Positions 15,601 through 24,355 are shown, numbered from the stretch's first letter. The stretch: DNA of 36,269 nt from JAFDZV01 sp966128725 (GCA_966128725.1 CBHYLN010000042.1:1-36269), one strand, 5' to 3'. Program-made: numbers and translations. The notes: generated from the sequence alone by a model not told the origin.

Positions 15601-18322
15601 CCGTCGCGTTGTGAACACCACGTCGGTGCAGCATGCGGTTGGTGTGTGGTTGAGCGCTGGTGGCCGTACCGGTGTTGATACGTTGAAGAACCGTGGGTAC
15701 AGCGACAACATCCGCGTCGATCGCAACCGCATCTACGGTGTGAACGCATCGCAGGGCAACGGTGTGGCGATCTGGGCGGAGACGGTTGAGAACGTGTTCA
15801 CGACGCTTTCGCGCGTGTACCGCTTCCCGGCCAACGGCGCCTCGAACTACTCGATCTGGAACAACATGGCGTGGAACTACGCCGGCCAGACCGGTGGCGC
15901 GGGCACGGGTCGCACCGCGGGTGTTGGCCTGACGATGAACGGCGACACGCGCATTGACTTCGTGACAACCGGCAACCGGGTGGAGAACAACACGTTCTAC
16001 AACCTGATCGCCGGCACGGCCGCGGAGTTCGGCGTGGTTGCCCAGCGTGCGCAGGGTTCGATCCGCAACAACATCTTCGGCTTGGTGTCGCTGACGACCA
16101 ACCCGATCGCTGTTGGCCTTGCCGGCCCGGACCTGATGACGAAGGTAAACCTGGACTACAACCTCTACTGGGTGCCGAACGGCTCGGTGGGCGCGATGTC
16201 GAACCTGTCGACGAACGGGTTCAACATCCCATCGCCGCCGGTGGGTCGTACGCTGAACCAGTGGCGCGCGTTGAGCGGTCTGGATGCGTATTCGCTGGAA
16301 GGCAACTTCCTTGGTGAGTTCGTCTCGACGACGCCTGGTGCGGAAGATCTTCACATGAAGAACAACATCACCGGCTCGTGGGCGAACAATCGCGGCGTGA
16401 ACATCGCCGGGCTGACGACGGACGTTGATGGTGATCCTCGTGGATCGGCCGGTGTGCTGGGTCGTTACGACATCGGCGCCGACGAGTTCAACGGTGTGAT
16501 CCGCAACAACGACGTTCTGGCCGAGGACATCCTTGCTCCGTTCGGATACCGTGCCCCGACGGGCCAGTATTCGGATGCCGAGTACATGATGATCGACCAG
16601 TCGGTGCCGGTGTCGGGTCGCTTCCGCAACATGGGCGGTCTGCCGCAGACGGCGAACGTGGTGAACCTGACGGTTGACTACTGGAACGGCGTCAGCTGGT
16701 CGAGCACGGGCACGACGCTTCAGCAGACGGCGGCGTTCAACGTGGCGGAAGCCAAGACGGTGAACTTCGGAACGTTCACACCGCGTACGCTTCTGCAGTA
16801 CGGTGTCAACGACGGGTTCTACGGTCTGAACCCGAACGTGACGCCGATCTACCGATTCCGGATCACGAGCGGCACGGATGACTTCGCCGGCAACAACACG
16901 TACGAGAAGCTGGTACGCTTCTACGTGCGTCGGAGCGATCGTTACGCGATCGTGTCGGTGGAGGGTCGCCAGGTGGCGATGCCGGCCGATCCGTTCGGCA
17001 AGGCGAACAAGTTGAACACGGACACGCTGCTTGCGGCGCTGGACTCGATCAACTGGGAGCGTGCCGACGGGACGCAGCTTGAGGACTTCGATCTGTTCGA
17101 CCGCGACAAGTGGCCGAAGGAAGACCTGAACTTCAAGCCGTGGCGGATCGTGATCTGGGCGCAGGGCGCCGAGGTTCAGGGCATGGAGCCGGAGGAGCGC
17201 GCAGCTCTGAAGGTGATGCTCGACAGCCGCGACATGTACAACCGGTCGAACCTGATCATCGCAGGCCAGGACATCGCCCGGATCCACGACGTACCGTTGA
17301 CGATCTCGAACGGCCAGGTGGCCGATCAGGACTTCGTGCGGAACTACCTGCGCGCCGAGTATCGTGCGCTGACGGCGCCGACGCCGTACAGCAACCGCGC
17401 GATCAAGGGCGTGGGCATCAACGCCGGGAAGTTCGAGCAGATCATGCCGACGGGTGTGGCGGGCGACAACGCTCCGGCCCCGCAGGTGGTGCGTCCGACA
17501 ACGGGCGACGGTATCGCTCGCGCAACGCATTACTACTACCAGCAGACGTTCGGCTCGTACACGGACTCGGCCTCGGGTGTCGTGACGGCCGCAACGAAGC
17601 GGAACGTGGTGTACTACGCGCAGGATTGGCGTCACTACGGCCGGTTCAACTTCGAGGCGGATCGGTCGGGCGCGCAGCGGTTGCTGCTGTCGGGCCTTGA
17701 CTTCGTGAAGCACTACGAGGGAGTTGTTCCGGTGAAGGTGGCATCGTTCGACGCGTACCAGTCTGGCAAGAGCGCGGTGAAGGTGGACTGGACGACGAGC
17801 GAGGAAGTGGACGTAGCAGCGCTGGAGATCGAGCGTACGGAGATCGAGCGGACGCCGCAAGGTGTTCGCGAGGGTCTGTACACGGTGATCGAGCGGAAGA
17901 CGCCGGCGGGCAGTGCGACGAAGGGTGCGAAGTACAGCATCGTGGACGCGAATGTCCAGGGTGGTGTGGAGTACCGTTATCGCCTGGTGAGCGTTGGTGT
18001 AGACGGCTCGCGCACGGTGGATGCGTACGACGAGGTGAAGGTGACGGGTGCGACGGAGGCCGCCGGGTTTACGCTGAAGATCCAGCCGAACCCTGTGCGG
18101 AGCACGGCCCGCGTGGAACTTCGTTTGCCGGAGGCAATGAAGGGCCGGGTGGAGCTGTACAGTGCGGACGGTCGCCTTGTGGAAGTACTTGCCACGGGCG
18201 AGCTGAGCGCGTCGACGAGCCTTGAGCTGAACGTGGAGGGTCTGGCCAGCGGCCAGTACACGATCCGCGTGGCCACGGCCGCGGGTACGGAACTGACCCA
18301 GAAGCTGACCGTGACGAAGTAA
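12686..18322 (+). CDS. giant T9SS-secreted multidomain protein with parallel beta-helix and CARDB-like repeats
   Basis: A 1,878-residue exported protein. The ATG at 12686 has AGGAG five bases upstream and starts a signal peptide (MWFRTLTALAVLAILACSS, ending AVAQ). Residues about 40-200 resemble a nidogen-like beta domain (ANGYISFG, MPYWSDVQP, VEWRVQG). Three adhesion-type Ig-like modules of CARDB style begin near 302, 424 and 549 (each with N-(I/L/M)-G-x-x-x-x-T-N-V and a closing N-D-T). A right-handed beta-helix follows (about 683-1230), Asn-rich with NNTI/NNII turns, ending in DVDGDPR...DIGADEF (near 1260). Another CARDB-like module spans about 1275-1400, then an alpha/beta module (1419-1670) of uncertain type, a beta module from VPVKVASF (about 1682), and a type A T9SS sorting domain (1794-1878, QPNPVRSTARVEL to KLTVTK). 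The ligand is unknown; surface adhesin or polysaccharide binding is inferred. A strong terminator follows. Confidence 0.9.
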   Translation: MWFRTLTALAVLAILACSSAVAQVFPPAVQTPWNRYLATRIPDAYVPIIGKPGTTLIANSSTATSTQVFNLSLPFNFNFINTNYTAGFVMKVGANGYISFGLSSASGVPDLSTAGATQCIMPYWSDVQPLNTPEGGIYWRVDGVTPNRILTVEWRVQGVNAPVRNPGQFQAKLYEGSNKIEFFYSGNSVDRSTNYPTTGAAIGLKNSGFPASPFPASGNDAEKFLITLDPTAVPDTIALTRTRHGLVNVLWPWGGVWFQTQTPETYANWPNDIGLAGVVSPYFHYSFPRSGGQRIGFRFTAVDNDVAPDSAIYSPDRPGNVYPKNSTFQISGRFRNLGANSRTNVPVFADVYRGNTLLASFTGTAFPAPTAQNGTSTVTFGIINSGITARSGKFTLRIYSNLSSPVDQDRTNDTLYSTFYVSHDNDCRAFGVIQPTTFTPQLPSVYPVGVPMVPEIRFQNIGTFPQTNVPVGFQIYNSSCIPIYTGTGTVRGAWNTLEFRDVVFDGGFTPTEPGDYYIKVFSNLANDDDRLNDTLQPWPSCGTPFTVRYEIELEARPAGLTPGVLPDINGDYPDARPINLRVAFRNNGIIDATNVPARIEIRKGGCDTIRDPVVFRRSMIVTTVPGEASGNGTTVYADAGVFVPQNGPGIYCISVTITDPQDPLATNNTTQWIFTVKPRLVGTIYVGVGERYRTIQEANDSLYRYGVGGNVDFKLVDDQYIVRPNNNDITLPALDGRGDVLGAGPNARITWMPVAGKTNVDVILKSPSGIGIIYGQRDTLNPTGYQTWDGGPNRIMRFLMDTAGPVAPTKAIPFFLSIGASNFTIKNVRIEPRSLSLGLKASALTLPLVTYNRSDNKFTYDRDDAPALALSSAILVRNTPPFDAAGNNPFIGPRTRDTLRNQNNSFDNNIIRNFAFGITSVGAGPLYRNGDAAFVEYSNQNNSYANNTIEDVTRAGIALVFEKNSAVTNNTIRRVVNTTSVQHAVGVWLSAGGRTGVDTLKNRGYSDNIRVDRNRIYGVNASQGNGVAIWAETVENVFTTLSRVYRFPANGASNYSIWNNMAWNYAGQTGGAGTGRTAGVGLTMNGDTRIDFVTTGNRVENNTFYNLIAGTAAEFGVVAQRAQGSIRNNIFGLVSLTTNPIAVGLAGPDLMTKVNLDYNLYWVPNGSVGAMSNLSTNGFNIPSPPVGRTLNQWRALSGLDAYSLEGNFLGEFVSTTPGAEDLHMKNNITGSWANNRGVNIAGLTTDVDGDPRGSAGVLGRYDIGADEFNGVIRNNDVLAEDILAPFGYRAPTGQYSDAEYMMIDQSVPVSGRFRNMGGLPQTANVVNLTVDYWNGVSWSSTGTTLQQTAAFNVAEAKTVNFGTFTPRTLLQYGVNDGFYGLNPNVTPIYRFRITSGTDDFAGNNTYEKLVRFYVRRSDRYAIVSVEGRQVAMPADPFGKANKLNTDTLLAALDSINWERADGTQLEDFDLFDRDKWPKEDLNFKPWRIVIWAQGAEVQGMEPEERAALKVMLDSRDMYNRSNLIIAGQDIARIHDVPLTISNGQVADQDFVRNYLRAEYRALTAPTPYSNRAIKGVGINAGKFEQIMPTGVAGDNAPAPQVVRPTTGDGIARATHYYYQQTFGSYTDSASGVVTAATKRNVVYYAQDWRHYGRFNFEADRSGAQRLLLSGLDFVKHYEGVVPVKVASFDAYQSGKSAVKVDWTTSEEVDVAALEIERTEIERTPQGVREGLYTVIERKTPAGSATKGAKYSIVDANVQGGVEYRYRLVSVGVDGSRTVDAYDEVKVTGATEAAGFTLKIQPNPVRSTARVELRLPEAMKGRVELYSADGRLVEVLATGELSASTSLELNVEGLASGQYTIRVATAAGTELTQKLTVTK

Positions 18323-18347
18323 TCACGGTCGGATAGCGACGATAGAT

Positions 18348-18384
18348 AGGCCCCTCCCGGGAAACCGGGAGGGGCCTTTTCTTT
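18348..18384 (+). terminator. strong intrinsic terminator of the giant T9SS gene
   Basis: A 13-bp perfect stem (AGGCCCCTCCCGG at 18348-18360, complement at 18365-18377) capped by a GAAA tetraloop and followed by TTTTCTTT. The best intrinsic terminator in the window. Confidence 0.95.
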
Positions 18385-18484
18385 ACATACGCCACCAACG
18401 AAGCGCTGCCACCAGGCAGTTGCAATCCGCAGCCAGTGTAACCTTGCCCAACGCCGTTCGGGGCCGTAAATTCGCGAGTAAAAA

Positions 18485-19492
18485 TTGCTCGCATCAACTT
18501 CCGCGCCCTACCTCATCAACGATGACATTCGGGAGCTACCGAAGCTCTCGGTACGCCATCTCCTCGGCATTTCCGAGCTAACCCGCGAGGACATTCTCAA
18601 CATTTTCCAGACCGCGTTCAGAATGCGGGAGGAGTTGCTGCGCCCGCGCCATCACAGCGCGCTGCTTCGCGGCAGAACGGTGGTGAACCTGTTCGCCGAG
18701 AATTCCACGCGCACGCGATCCAGCTTCGAGCTGGCCGAGCGTCGGCTGGGGGCAACCGTGCTGAATTTTTCGGCGGAGTCCAGCTCGTTTGCGAAGGGTG
18801 AGACGCTGCTGGATACCGTACGGAATATCGAGGCAATGCATGTTGATGCCATTGTCATTCGTCATAGTGCGGCACGGGCGCCATGGTTTCTGGCCGAACG
18901 TTGTGGGTCGGTGTTTGTGAATGCCGGCGACGGGCGCCACGAACATCCCACACAGGCGCTGCTTGATGCGCTGACGCTGCATGAGCTGTGGGGCAGTGGG
19001 CCTGGCGCGTTCGAGGGGAAACGCATTACGATTGTCGGCGACATTCTGCATGGCCGTGTGGCGCTTTCCAACATCTACACGTTGCAGCGCCTTGGCGCCG
19101 AAGTGGGCGTTTGCGCGCCGCCAACACTGATGCCGCGCGGCATCGAGCATCTTGGTGTAGCCCGGTTCCACCGCCTGGAGGAAGCCATCGAATTCTCCGA
19201 CGCTTTGAACATGCTGCGTATTCAGCGCGAACGCCAGGACGGCGGGTTCTTCCCCTCGGTAAGCGAATACAGCCGCCTGTTCGGTCTGAACCATCGCAGG
19301 CTGGGCACGCTCCGGAAGCATCTGGTGATACTCCATCCCGGCCCTATCAACCGCGGCATCGAGCTGGACAGCGAAGTGGCCGATGGTCCGTATTCGCTGA
19401 TCCTGAAACAGGTGGAGAACGGTGTGGCCGTGCGAATGGCAACCCTTGGAATGCTGTTGGGCGCCGATGATAACCGGGCGATACAGCGGTAG
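18485..19492 (+). CDS. pyrB: aspartate carbamoyltransferase catalytic subunit
   Basis: Condenses carbamoyl phosphate with aspartate, the committed step of pyrimidine synthesis. The 335-residue product has all the active-site landmarks: STRTR (74-78) binding carbamoyl phosphate, Lys104 in AKGET (donated to the neighbouring subunit), Arg126, HEHPTQ (His154, Gln157), GDILHGRV (Arg191), LRIQRER (Arg245, Gln247) and HPGPINRGIE. The start is TTG at 18485, as no ATG lies before the conserved core; no Shine-Dalgarno is visible, and the leader up to about residue 20 is longer than needed, so the true start may differ slightly. Carbamoyl phosphate would be supplied by CarB, encoded 630 bases downstream on the same strand. 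No pyrI, pyrC or carA lies in the window. Confidence 0.97.
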   Translation: MLASTSAPYLINDDIRELPKLSVRHLLGISELTREDILNIFQTAFRMREELLRPRHHSALLRGRTVVNLFAENSTRTRSSFELAERRLGATVLNFSAESSSFAKGETLLDTVRNIEAMHVDAIVIRHSAARAPWFLAERCGSVFVNAGDGRHEHPTQALLDALTLHELWGSGPGAFEGKRITIVGDILHGRVALSNIYTLQRLGAEVGVCAPPTLMPRGIEHLGVARFHRLEEAIEFSDALNMLRIQRERQDGGFFPSVSEYSRLFGLNHRRLGTLRKHLVILHPGPINRGIELDSEVADGPYSLILKQVENGVAVRMATLGMLLGADDNRAIQR

Positions 19493-19606
19493 TTGCAGTG
19501 CATGGGGCCGGCGCAATGTTGCGGCTGCATCTGAGCCATGCGATCCGATGATGTGATGCCGGGCCGGCCGCTCGACGATGTGAAACGGAGATACAGGAAC
19601 GATCCG

Positions 19607-20068
19607 ATGATGAACGACGAGAATCAGAGAATCAATGCGACGCTTGATGCCAACTGGCAGCAGGCCCTGCAACAAAGAATTATCGAAACCGCGGACGAGT
19701 ATCACTACATTGCCGAGGACCAATGGCAACAAGTGCTCGAGCTCGACCCGGTGAACGATGAACTGGCGTTCGAGTTCCGCCGCCTTACGCGTGCCGCGCT
19801 CCAGTTCTACTTCCGCGCCTACCTCGTGCTCGATCTGGTGGAAACCGACTCCGAACAGGAGTTCGAGCAGATTCTTGAAATCGTCACCGAGCAGCATTCC
19901 GAGCTTGCTGAGTTCCTTGTGAAGAACGAGGTCGCCAGTGTGCTCGACGAGGAGTCCACCGCGAATCTTTCGCAAGTGTACTCCGTGGCCGAGGCCGTGC
20001 GCACGATTGTCCTGGAACTGTCCAATCAGCTGGCGTCCACGCTTGCCAGCCGCTTTGCGGCGGAGTAA
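19607..20068 (+). CDS. small helical protein of unknown function between pyrB and carB
   Basis: I do not recognise this 153-residue product. It is predicted to be almost entirely alpha-helical, acidic (Glu/Asp-rich) and soluble, without a signal peptide. Visible blocks are NATLDANWQQALQQRII (about 9-25), ELAFEFRRLTRAALQFYFRAYLVLDL (about 52-77), and SELAEFLVKNEVASVL and EAVRTIVLELSNQLASTL toward the end. The paired ATGs at 19607/19610 are preceded by CAGGAA at good spacing; a frame start at 19538 gives a poor leader. It sits 114 bases after pyrB and 54 bases before carB, all on one strand, so co-transcription is likely. A link to carbamoyl-phosphate channelling or regulation is only a guess from position. 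Confidence 0.8.
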   Translation: MMNDENQRINATLDANWQQALQQRIIETADEYHYIAEDQWQQVLELDPVNDELAFEFRRLTRAALQFYFRAYLVLDLVETDSEQEFEQILEIVTEQHSELAEFLVKNEVASVLDEESTANLSQVYSVAEAVRTIVLELSNQLASTLASRFAAE

Positions 20069-20122
20069 TCCGCCGATTCCCGCGACGTTGACAACCAAAC
20101 ATCCGTTTACCATTCGCTATCG

Positions 20123-23100
20123 ATGCCCAAGCGTACCGACATCAAATCCGTCCTGATCCTTGGTTCGGGTCCTATCGTAATTGGCCAGGCCTGTGAGTTC
20201 GATTATTCCGGAACGCAGGCCTGTCGTGTGTTGAAAGAGGAGGGATTGCGGGTGATCCTTCTGAATTCGAACCCGGCGACCATCATGACCGATCCGGAGA
20301 TGGCCGACGCCACCTACGTGGAGCCGATCACGCCTGAGTTTCTGGAAAAGATAATCGCTCGCGAACGGCCCGACGCGATTCTCCCGACAATGGGTGGGCA
20401 AACCGCGCTGAACGTTGCCGTGGCGGCGGCCGAAAGCGGCGTGCTCGAGCGCTACGGTGTTGAGATGATCGGCGCCAATCTGGAATCGATCAAGAAAGCC
20501 GAGGATCGCGAGCTGTTTCTGGAAGCGATGAAGCGCGCCGGCCTTGACATGGCCCGCGGCGGCTTTGTCGAGACCATGGAGGAGGGGCTTGCGATTGTTG
20601 AAACGGTTGGCTTCCCCGCGATCATCCGCCCGTCGTTTACGCTTGGCGGTTCAGGCGGCAGCATCGCCTACAACATGGAGGAGTATCGCGAGAAACTTCG
20701 CCTGGGGTTGAACGCCTCGCCGGTACACCGGGTGTTGGTGGAGGAGTCGGTGATTGGGTGGAAGGAGTACGAGTTGGAGGTGATGCGCGACCGCAAGGAC
20801 AACGTCACCATTATCTGCTCGATCGAAAACTTCGATCCGATGGGTGTGCATACGGGTGACTCGATCACCTGTGCCCCGGCGCAGACGCTCACCGACCGCG
20901 AGTATCACCGTATGCGCGATGCCGCTATCCGGATCATGCGCGAGATTGGTGTGGATACGGGCGGCTCGAACGTCCAGTTCGCGCACAATCCGCGCGACGG
21001 TCGCATGCTTGTGATCGAGATGAACCCGCGTGTGTCGCGATCCTCGGCGCTGGCCTCGAAGGCCACCGGATTCGCCATCGCCAAGATCGCGGCCAAGCTT
21101 GCCATCGGCTACACGCTCGACGAAATCCCGAACGACATCACACGCCTTACGCCGGCCAGCTTCGAACCCACGATCGACTACGTGGTGGTAAAAATCCCTC
21201 GTTGGGATTTCCAGAAGTTCAAGGGGGCCGACGATGAGCTGGGCGTTCAGATGAAGTCCGTTGGCGAGGCGATGGCCTTTGGTCGCACGTTCAAGGAAGC
21301 ACTGCAGAAAGCCATCCGCTCGATGGAGCAGGATCGGTATGGTTTCGGCGGCGACGGAAAGGCGCGTTATGCCATCGAGGCAATGAGCGATGCCGAGAAG
21401 GAGGCAGCGCGTGCCGAAACCTTGCGCCGCCTGGCGAAGCGCACGTCGGAGTCCGTATTCGAGGTCCACGATGCATTGCGTCTGGGCATCCCGATTGCGG
21501 AGATCGCCACGATTGCCGGCTACGATCCCTGGTTTCTTGATCAGATGCTTCAGATCGTGGAAGCCGAGCTGGAGTTGCGCGCCGCCGCGCCCACGTTTGA
21601 TGCGCTGGCCGCCGATGCCAGGCGTGCGCTGATATGGGATGCAAAGCAACGTGGTTTCAGCGACCGGCAGCTTGCACACCTTCTGGGCAGAAACGAGCTG
21701 AGTATCCGTGCGTTGCGCCACGAGCTTGGCGTGTTGCCGGTGTACAAAACCGTCGACACATGCGCCGCGGAGTTCCAGGCCTTCACGCCCTACCATTACT
21801 CCACATACGAGATCGAGAACGAGTCCATCCGCAGCGAACGGCCCAAGGTGATCATCCTGGGCGGCGGCCCAAATCGCATCGGCCAGGGCATCGAGTTCGA
21901 TTATTGCTGCGTGCATGCGGTGATGGCCATCCGGGAGCAGGGGTACGAGGTGATCATGATCAACTGCAATCCCGAAACGGTTTCCACGGACTACGACACA
22001 ACCGACAAGCTCTACTTCGAGCCGCTCACCTTCGAGGACGTGATGAACGTTGTGGAGCACGAGCAGCCGGTTGGCGTGATTGTGTCGTTCGGCGGCCAGA
22101 CTCCGTTGAAGCTCGCCAAGTCGCTGGAGGGTGCGGGGGTTCGCATCCTGGGCACGTCGTCGGAGGGGATCGACCTTGCCGAGGATCGTCAGCGATTCGG
22201 CGACCTGATCACACGCCTGGGAATACCGGCCCCTGCGTGGGGAACGGCAACCAGCGAGGATGAGGCCATCGATGTTGCCGAGCGAGTTGGATATCCAGTG
22301 CTGGTACGCCCCAGCTACGTGCTTGGCGGCCGGGCGATGGAAATCTGCTACCGTGCCGAGGGTGTGCGCCAATACATGCGGACGGCCGCGCAGGTGTCGC
22401 CCGATCATCCGGTGTTGATCGATCATTTTCTGGAAAAGGCGTTCGAGTTCGATGTTGATGCCGTATGCGACGGGGCCGACGTAGTGATCGGCGGCATCAT
22501 GCAGCATATCGAGGAGGCCGGCATTCACTCCGGCGATTCCAGTTGTGTGCTGCCACCATACAACATCACGCGGGCGCAGTACGAGACGTTGATTGACTAC
22601 ACCAAGAAGCTGGCCCGGGCGCTATCGGTGGTCGGCTCGCTGAACATCCAGTTCGCGATGCAGCGCGGCATTGTCTACGTGCTGGAGGTGAACCCCAGGG
22701 CCAGCCGCACCGTTCCGTTTGTGAGCAAGGCCACGGGTATTCCGATGGCAAAGGTTGCCGCGAAGGTGATGGTTGGCGCGAAGCTTGCCGACATGGATCT
22801 GCGCGATATGCCGATGACGCTTGACCATGTTGCCGTCAAGGAATCGGTGTTCCCCTTCAACAAGTTCCCGCGCAGCTCGATGTTCCTTGGCCCGGAGATG
22901 CGTTCCACCGGTGAGGTGATGGGGATTGATTCGCGAACCGGGCTTGCGGTTGTCAAGGCCCGCATTGCCTCGGGCAATCGTCTGCCCACTTCCGGCGCAT
23001 TGTTCGCCACGCTGTCCGACAACGACAAGCGGCCGCGTGTTGCCGAAACGCTCCGCGGCTTTGCCGAGCTGGGCTTCACGATTCTGGCGACCGACGGTAC

Positions 23101-23389
23101 CAGTAGTTTCCTGAACGAGCAGGGGATCCCCAACACCAAGATCCTGAAGATTGCCGAGGGCGAACCCAATGTGCTGGATTACATCCGCAAGGGTGATGTG
23201 GGCCTGGTGATCAATACGCCGGCGGGTGAAGTTGCTCGTGAGGACGAAAAGAGGATGGGGGCGGTGTCGATGGAATACAAGGTGCCGTTTATCACGACGG
23301 CGTCGGCCGCCGCGGCCGCGCTGAGCGGTATCCAATCGCTGCGGGAACAGGAACTGGAAGTGTGTCCGTTGCAGGAGTGGTATCGCTAG
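20123..23389 (+). CDS. carB: carbamoyl-phosphate synthase large subunit
   Basis: Makes carbamoyl phosphate from bicarbonate, ATP and ammonia (delivered from glutamine by the small subunit CarA, not in this window) for pyrimidine and arginine synthesis. At 1,088 residues it is full length. The two homologous halves are visible: GSGPIVIGQACEFDYSG at about 14-30 and its counterpart GGGPNRIGQGIEFDY at about 579-593; ATP-grasp signature EMNPRVSRSSALASKATG near 299 and EVNPRASRTVPFVSKATG near 854. The C-terminal MGS-like allosteric domain includes FTILATDGTSSFL near 985 and DVGLVINTP. The ATG at 20123 begins directly with the family's MPKRTDIKSVLILG; no Shine-Dalgarno is seen. It is the last gene of pyrB-unknown-carB and faces ung. 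Confidence 0.98.
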   Translation: MPKRTDIKSVLILGSGPIVIGQACEFDYSGTQACRVLKEEGLRVILLNSNPATIMTDPEMADATYVEPITPEFLEKIIARERPDAILPTMGGQTALNVAVAAAESGVLERYGVEMIGANLESIKKAEDRELFLEAMKRAGLDMARGGFVETMEEGLAIVETVGFPAIIRPSFTLGGSGGSIAYNMEEYREKLRLGLNASPVHRVLVEESVIGWKEYELEVMRDRKDNVTIICSIENFDPMGVHTGDSITCAPAQTLTDREYHRMRDAAIRIMREIGVDTGGSNVQFAHNPRDGRMLVIEMNPRVSRSSALASKATGFAIAKIAAKLAIGYTLDEIPNDITRLTPASFEPTIDYVVVKIPRWDFQKFKGADDELGVQMKSVGEAMAFGRTFKEALQKAIRSMEQDRYGFGGDGKARYAIEAMSDAEKEAARAETLRRLAKRTSESVFEVHDALRLGIPIAEIATIAGYDPWFLDQMLQIVEAELELRAAAPTFDALAADARRALIWDAKQRGFSDRQLAHLLGRNELSIRALRHELGVLPVYKTVDTCAAEFQAFTPYHYSTYEIENESIRSERPKVIILGGGPNRIGQGIEFDYCCVHAVMAIREQGYEVIMINCNPETVSTDYDTTDKLYFEPLTFEDVMNVVEHEQPVGVIVSFGGQTPLKLAKSLEGAGVRILGTSSEGIDLAEDRQRFGDLITRLGIPAPAWGTATSEDEAIDVAERVGYPVLVRPSYVLGGRAMEICYRAEGVRQYMRTAAQVSPDHPVLIDHFLEKAFEFDVDAVCDGADVVIGGIMQHIEEAGIHSGDSSCVLPPYNITRAQYETLIDYTKKLARALSVVGSLNIQFAMQRGIVYVLEVNPRASRTVPFVSKATGIPMAKVAAKVMVGAKLADMDLRDMPMTLDHVAVKESVFPFNKFPRSSMFLGPEMRSTGEVMGIDSRTGLAVVKARIASGNRLPTSGALFATLSDNDKRPRVAETLRGFAELGFTILATDGTSSFLNEQGIPNTKILKIAEGEPNVLDYIRKGDVGLVINTPAGEVAREDEKRMGAVSMEYKVPFITTASAAAAALSGIQSLREQELEVCPLQEWYR

Positions 23390-23538
23390 GAAGCCGCCGT
23401 GCGGGGTTCCTTGGTGGGTCCCACAAAATTGGTTGCTCCGGCGGGCGGGCGCGTCCCGGGGGCGCGCCGGCCGCTGTGTTGTGCGAGCAGCGCTACATGG
23501 CCCGCCTGTCGGAATCAGTAGCATCGGCTCCACACTGG

Positions 23539-24219
23539 TTACGGCAAACACCAGTCGATCGGCTTGTGGCCCAGCCCCTGCAATGCCGTGTTGATGCCGC
23601 TGAACGGTTTGCTGCCCAAAAAGCCGTTGTGTGCCGATAGCGGCGATGGGTGTGCCGATATCAACACGCGATGTTTCGGCGATGTGATAAGCCGCTGCTT
23701 CTGTTTGGCGTGATTGCCCCACAACACAAATACCATCGGTACATCTCTGCCGGCAAGGGCTGCGATCACCGCGTCGGTGAACCGCTCCCACCCCCTGTTC
23801 TTGTGCGAGTTCGGTTGGTGAGCCCGCACGGTGAGCACGGTGTTCAGCAGCAACACGCCTTGCCGGGCCCAGCCGGATAGATCGCCGGAACGTGGGGTGG
23901 GGCAGCCGATGTCGGCAGCCAGCTCCTTGAAGACGTTGCGAAGCGATGGCGGGAAACGCTGGCCGTCGCGTACCGAAAAGCACAGGCCGTGCGCCTGCCC
24001 GGCATCGTGATACGGGTCCTGGCCCAGCAACAGTACCCGTGTGCCGGCAAACGACGAAAGGCGAAAAGCGTTGAAGACCTCGTCGGCGGGCGGGAACACC
24101 TCGTGCGCTGAGCGCTCGGCTGCCACAAACGCCTGGAGCGTTCGGAAGTACGACGCAGTTGTCTCCGGTTCGAGAACCCTGCCCCAGTCGGGTGGGAGAG
24201 CGTTTTCGTTTGCTTTCAT
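23539..24219 (-). CDS. ung: uracil-DNA glycosylase, family 1
   Basis: Removes uracil from DNA as the first step of base excision repair. The 226-residue length is typical. Motif A GQDPYH (66-71) carries the water-activating Asp68, GVLLLNTVLTV (121-131) contains the uracil-contacting Asn126, and the DNA-intercalation loop HPSPLSAH spans 190-197 with the catalytic His190. VLWGNHAKQK (165-174) is also conserved. I chose the ATG at 24219 because the longer frame to 24357 adds residues without family similarity and runs through the ArsR operator. No strong Shine-Dalgarno. It converges with carB and diverges from the ArsR-type gene. The 149-base gap to carB holds a GC-rich partial inverted repeat (GGCGCG at 23448-23453, CGCGCC at 23463-23468), a possible weak terminator. 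Confidence 0.97.
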   Translation of the reverse strand: MKANENALPPDWGRVLEPETTASYFRTLQAFVAAERSAHEVFPPADEVFNAFRLSSFAGTRVLLLGQDPYHDAGQAHGLCFSVRDGQRFPPSLRNVFKELAADIGCPTPRSGDLSGWARQGVLLLNTVLTVRAHQPNSHKNRGWERFTDAVIAALAGRDVPMVFVLWGNHAKQKQRLITSPKHRVLISAHPSPLSAHNGFLGSKPFSGINTALQGLGHKPIDWCLP

Positions 24220-24325
24220 GGGAATGATTTGTTGCCCGCGAAACACTGGCGCAGCGGGCCGGCGCAGTTTACAACCGCGGGTGATAAGCACGAAATTGAA
24301 AGCCATTCGTTCGACGAGTGCTTTG

Positions 24326-24349
24326 ATATATAAGCAAATGCTTATATAT
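24326..24349. promoter_or_regulatory. ArsR-type operator, perfect 11-2-11 inverted repeat
   Basis: ATATATAAGCA (24326-24336) and its exact complement TGCTTATATAT (24339-24349), separated by AA, end six bases before the ATG of the ArsR-family gene. The geometry matches the 12-2-12 type dyads bound by ArsR/SmtB dimers. The TATA-rich arms could also be the -10 element, which would make the transcript nearly leaderless. Autorepression is inferred. Confidence 0.85.
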
Positions 24350-24355
24350 TTGCCC

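Noticed and set aside
13541..17860. A 1,439-codon open frame on the minus strand inside the giant T9SS gene
   Set aside because: It is the antisense of a real gene. The lack of stops follows from the GC-rich codon use; the translation is His/Arg/Val-rich with no domain, signal or ribosome site.
20651..22528. A 625-codon minus-strand frame inside carB
   Set aside because: Antisense to conserved carB motifs; no independent protein features.
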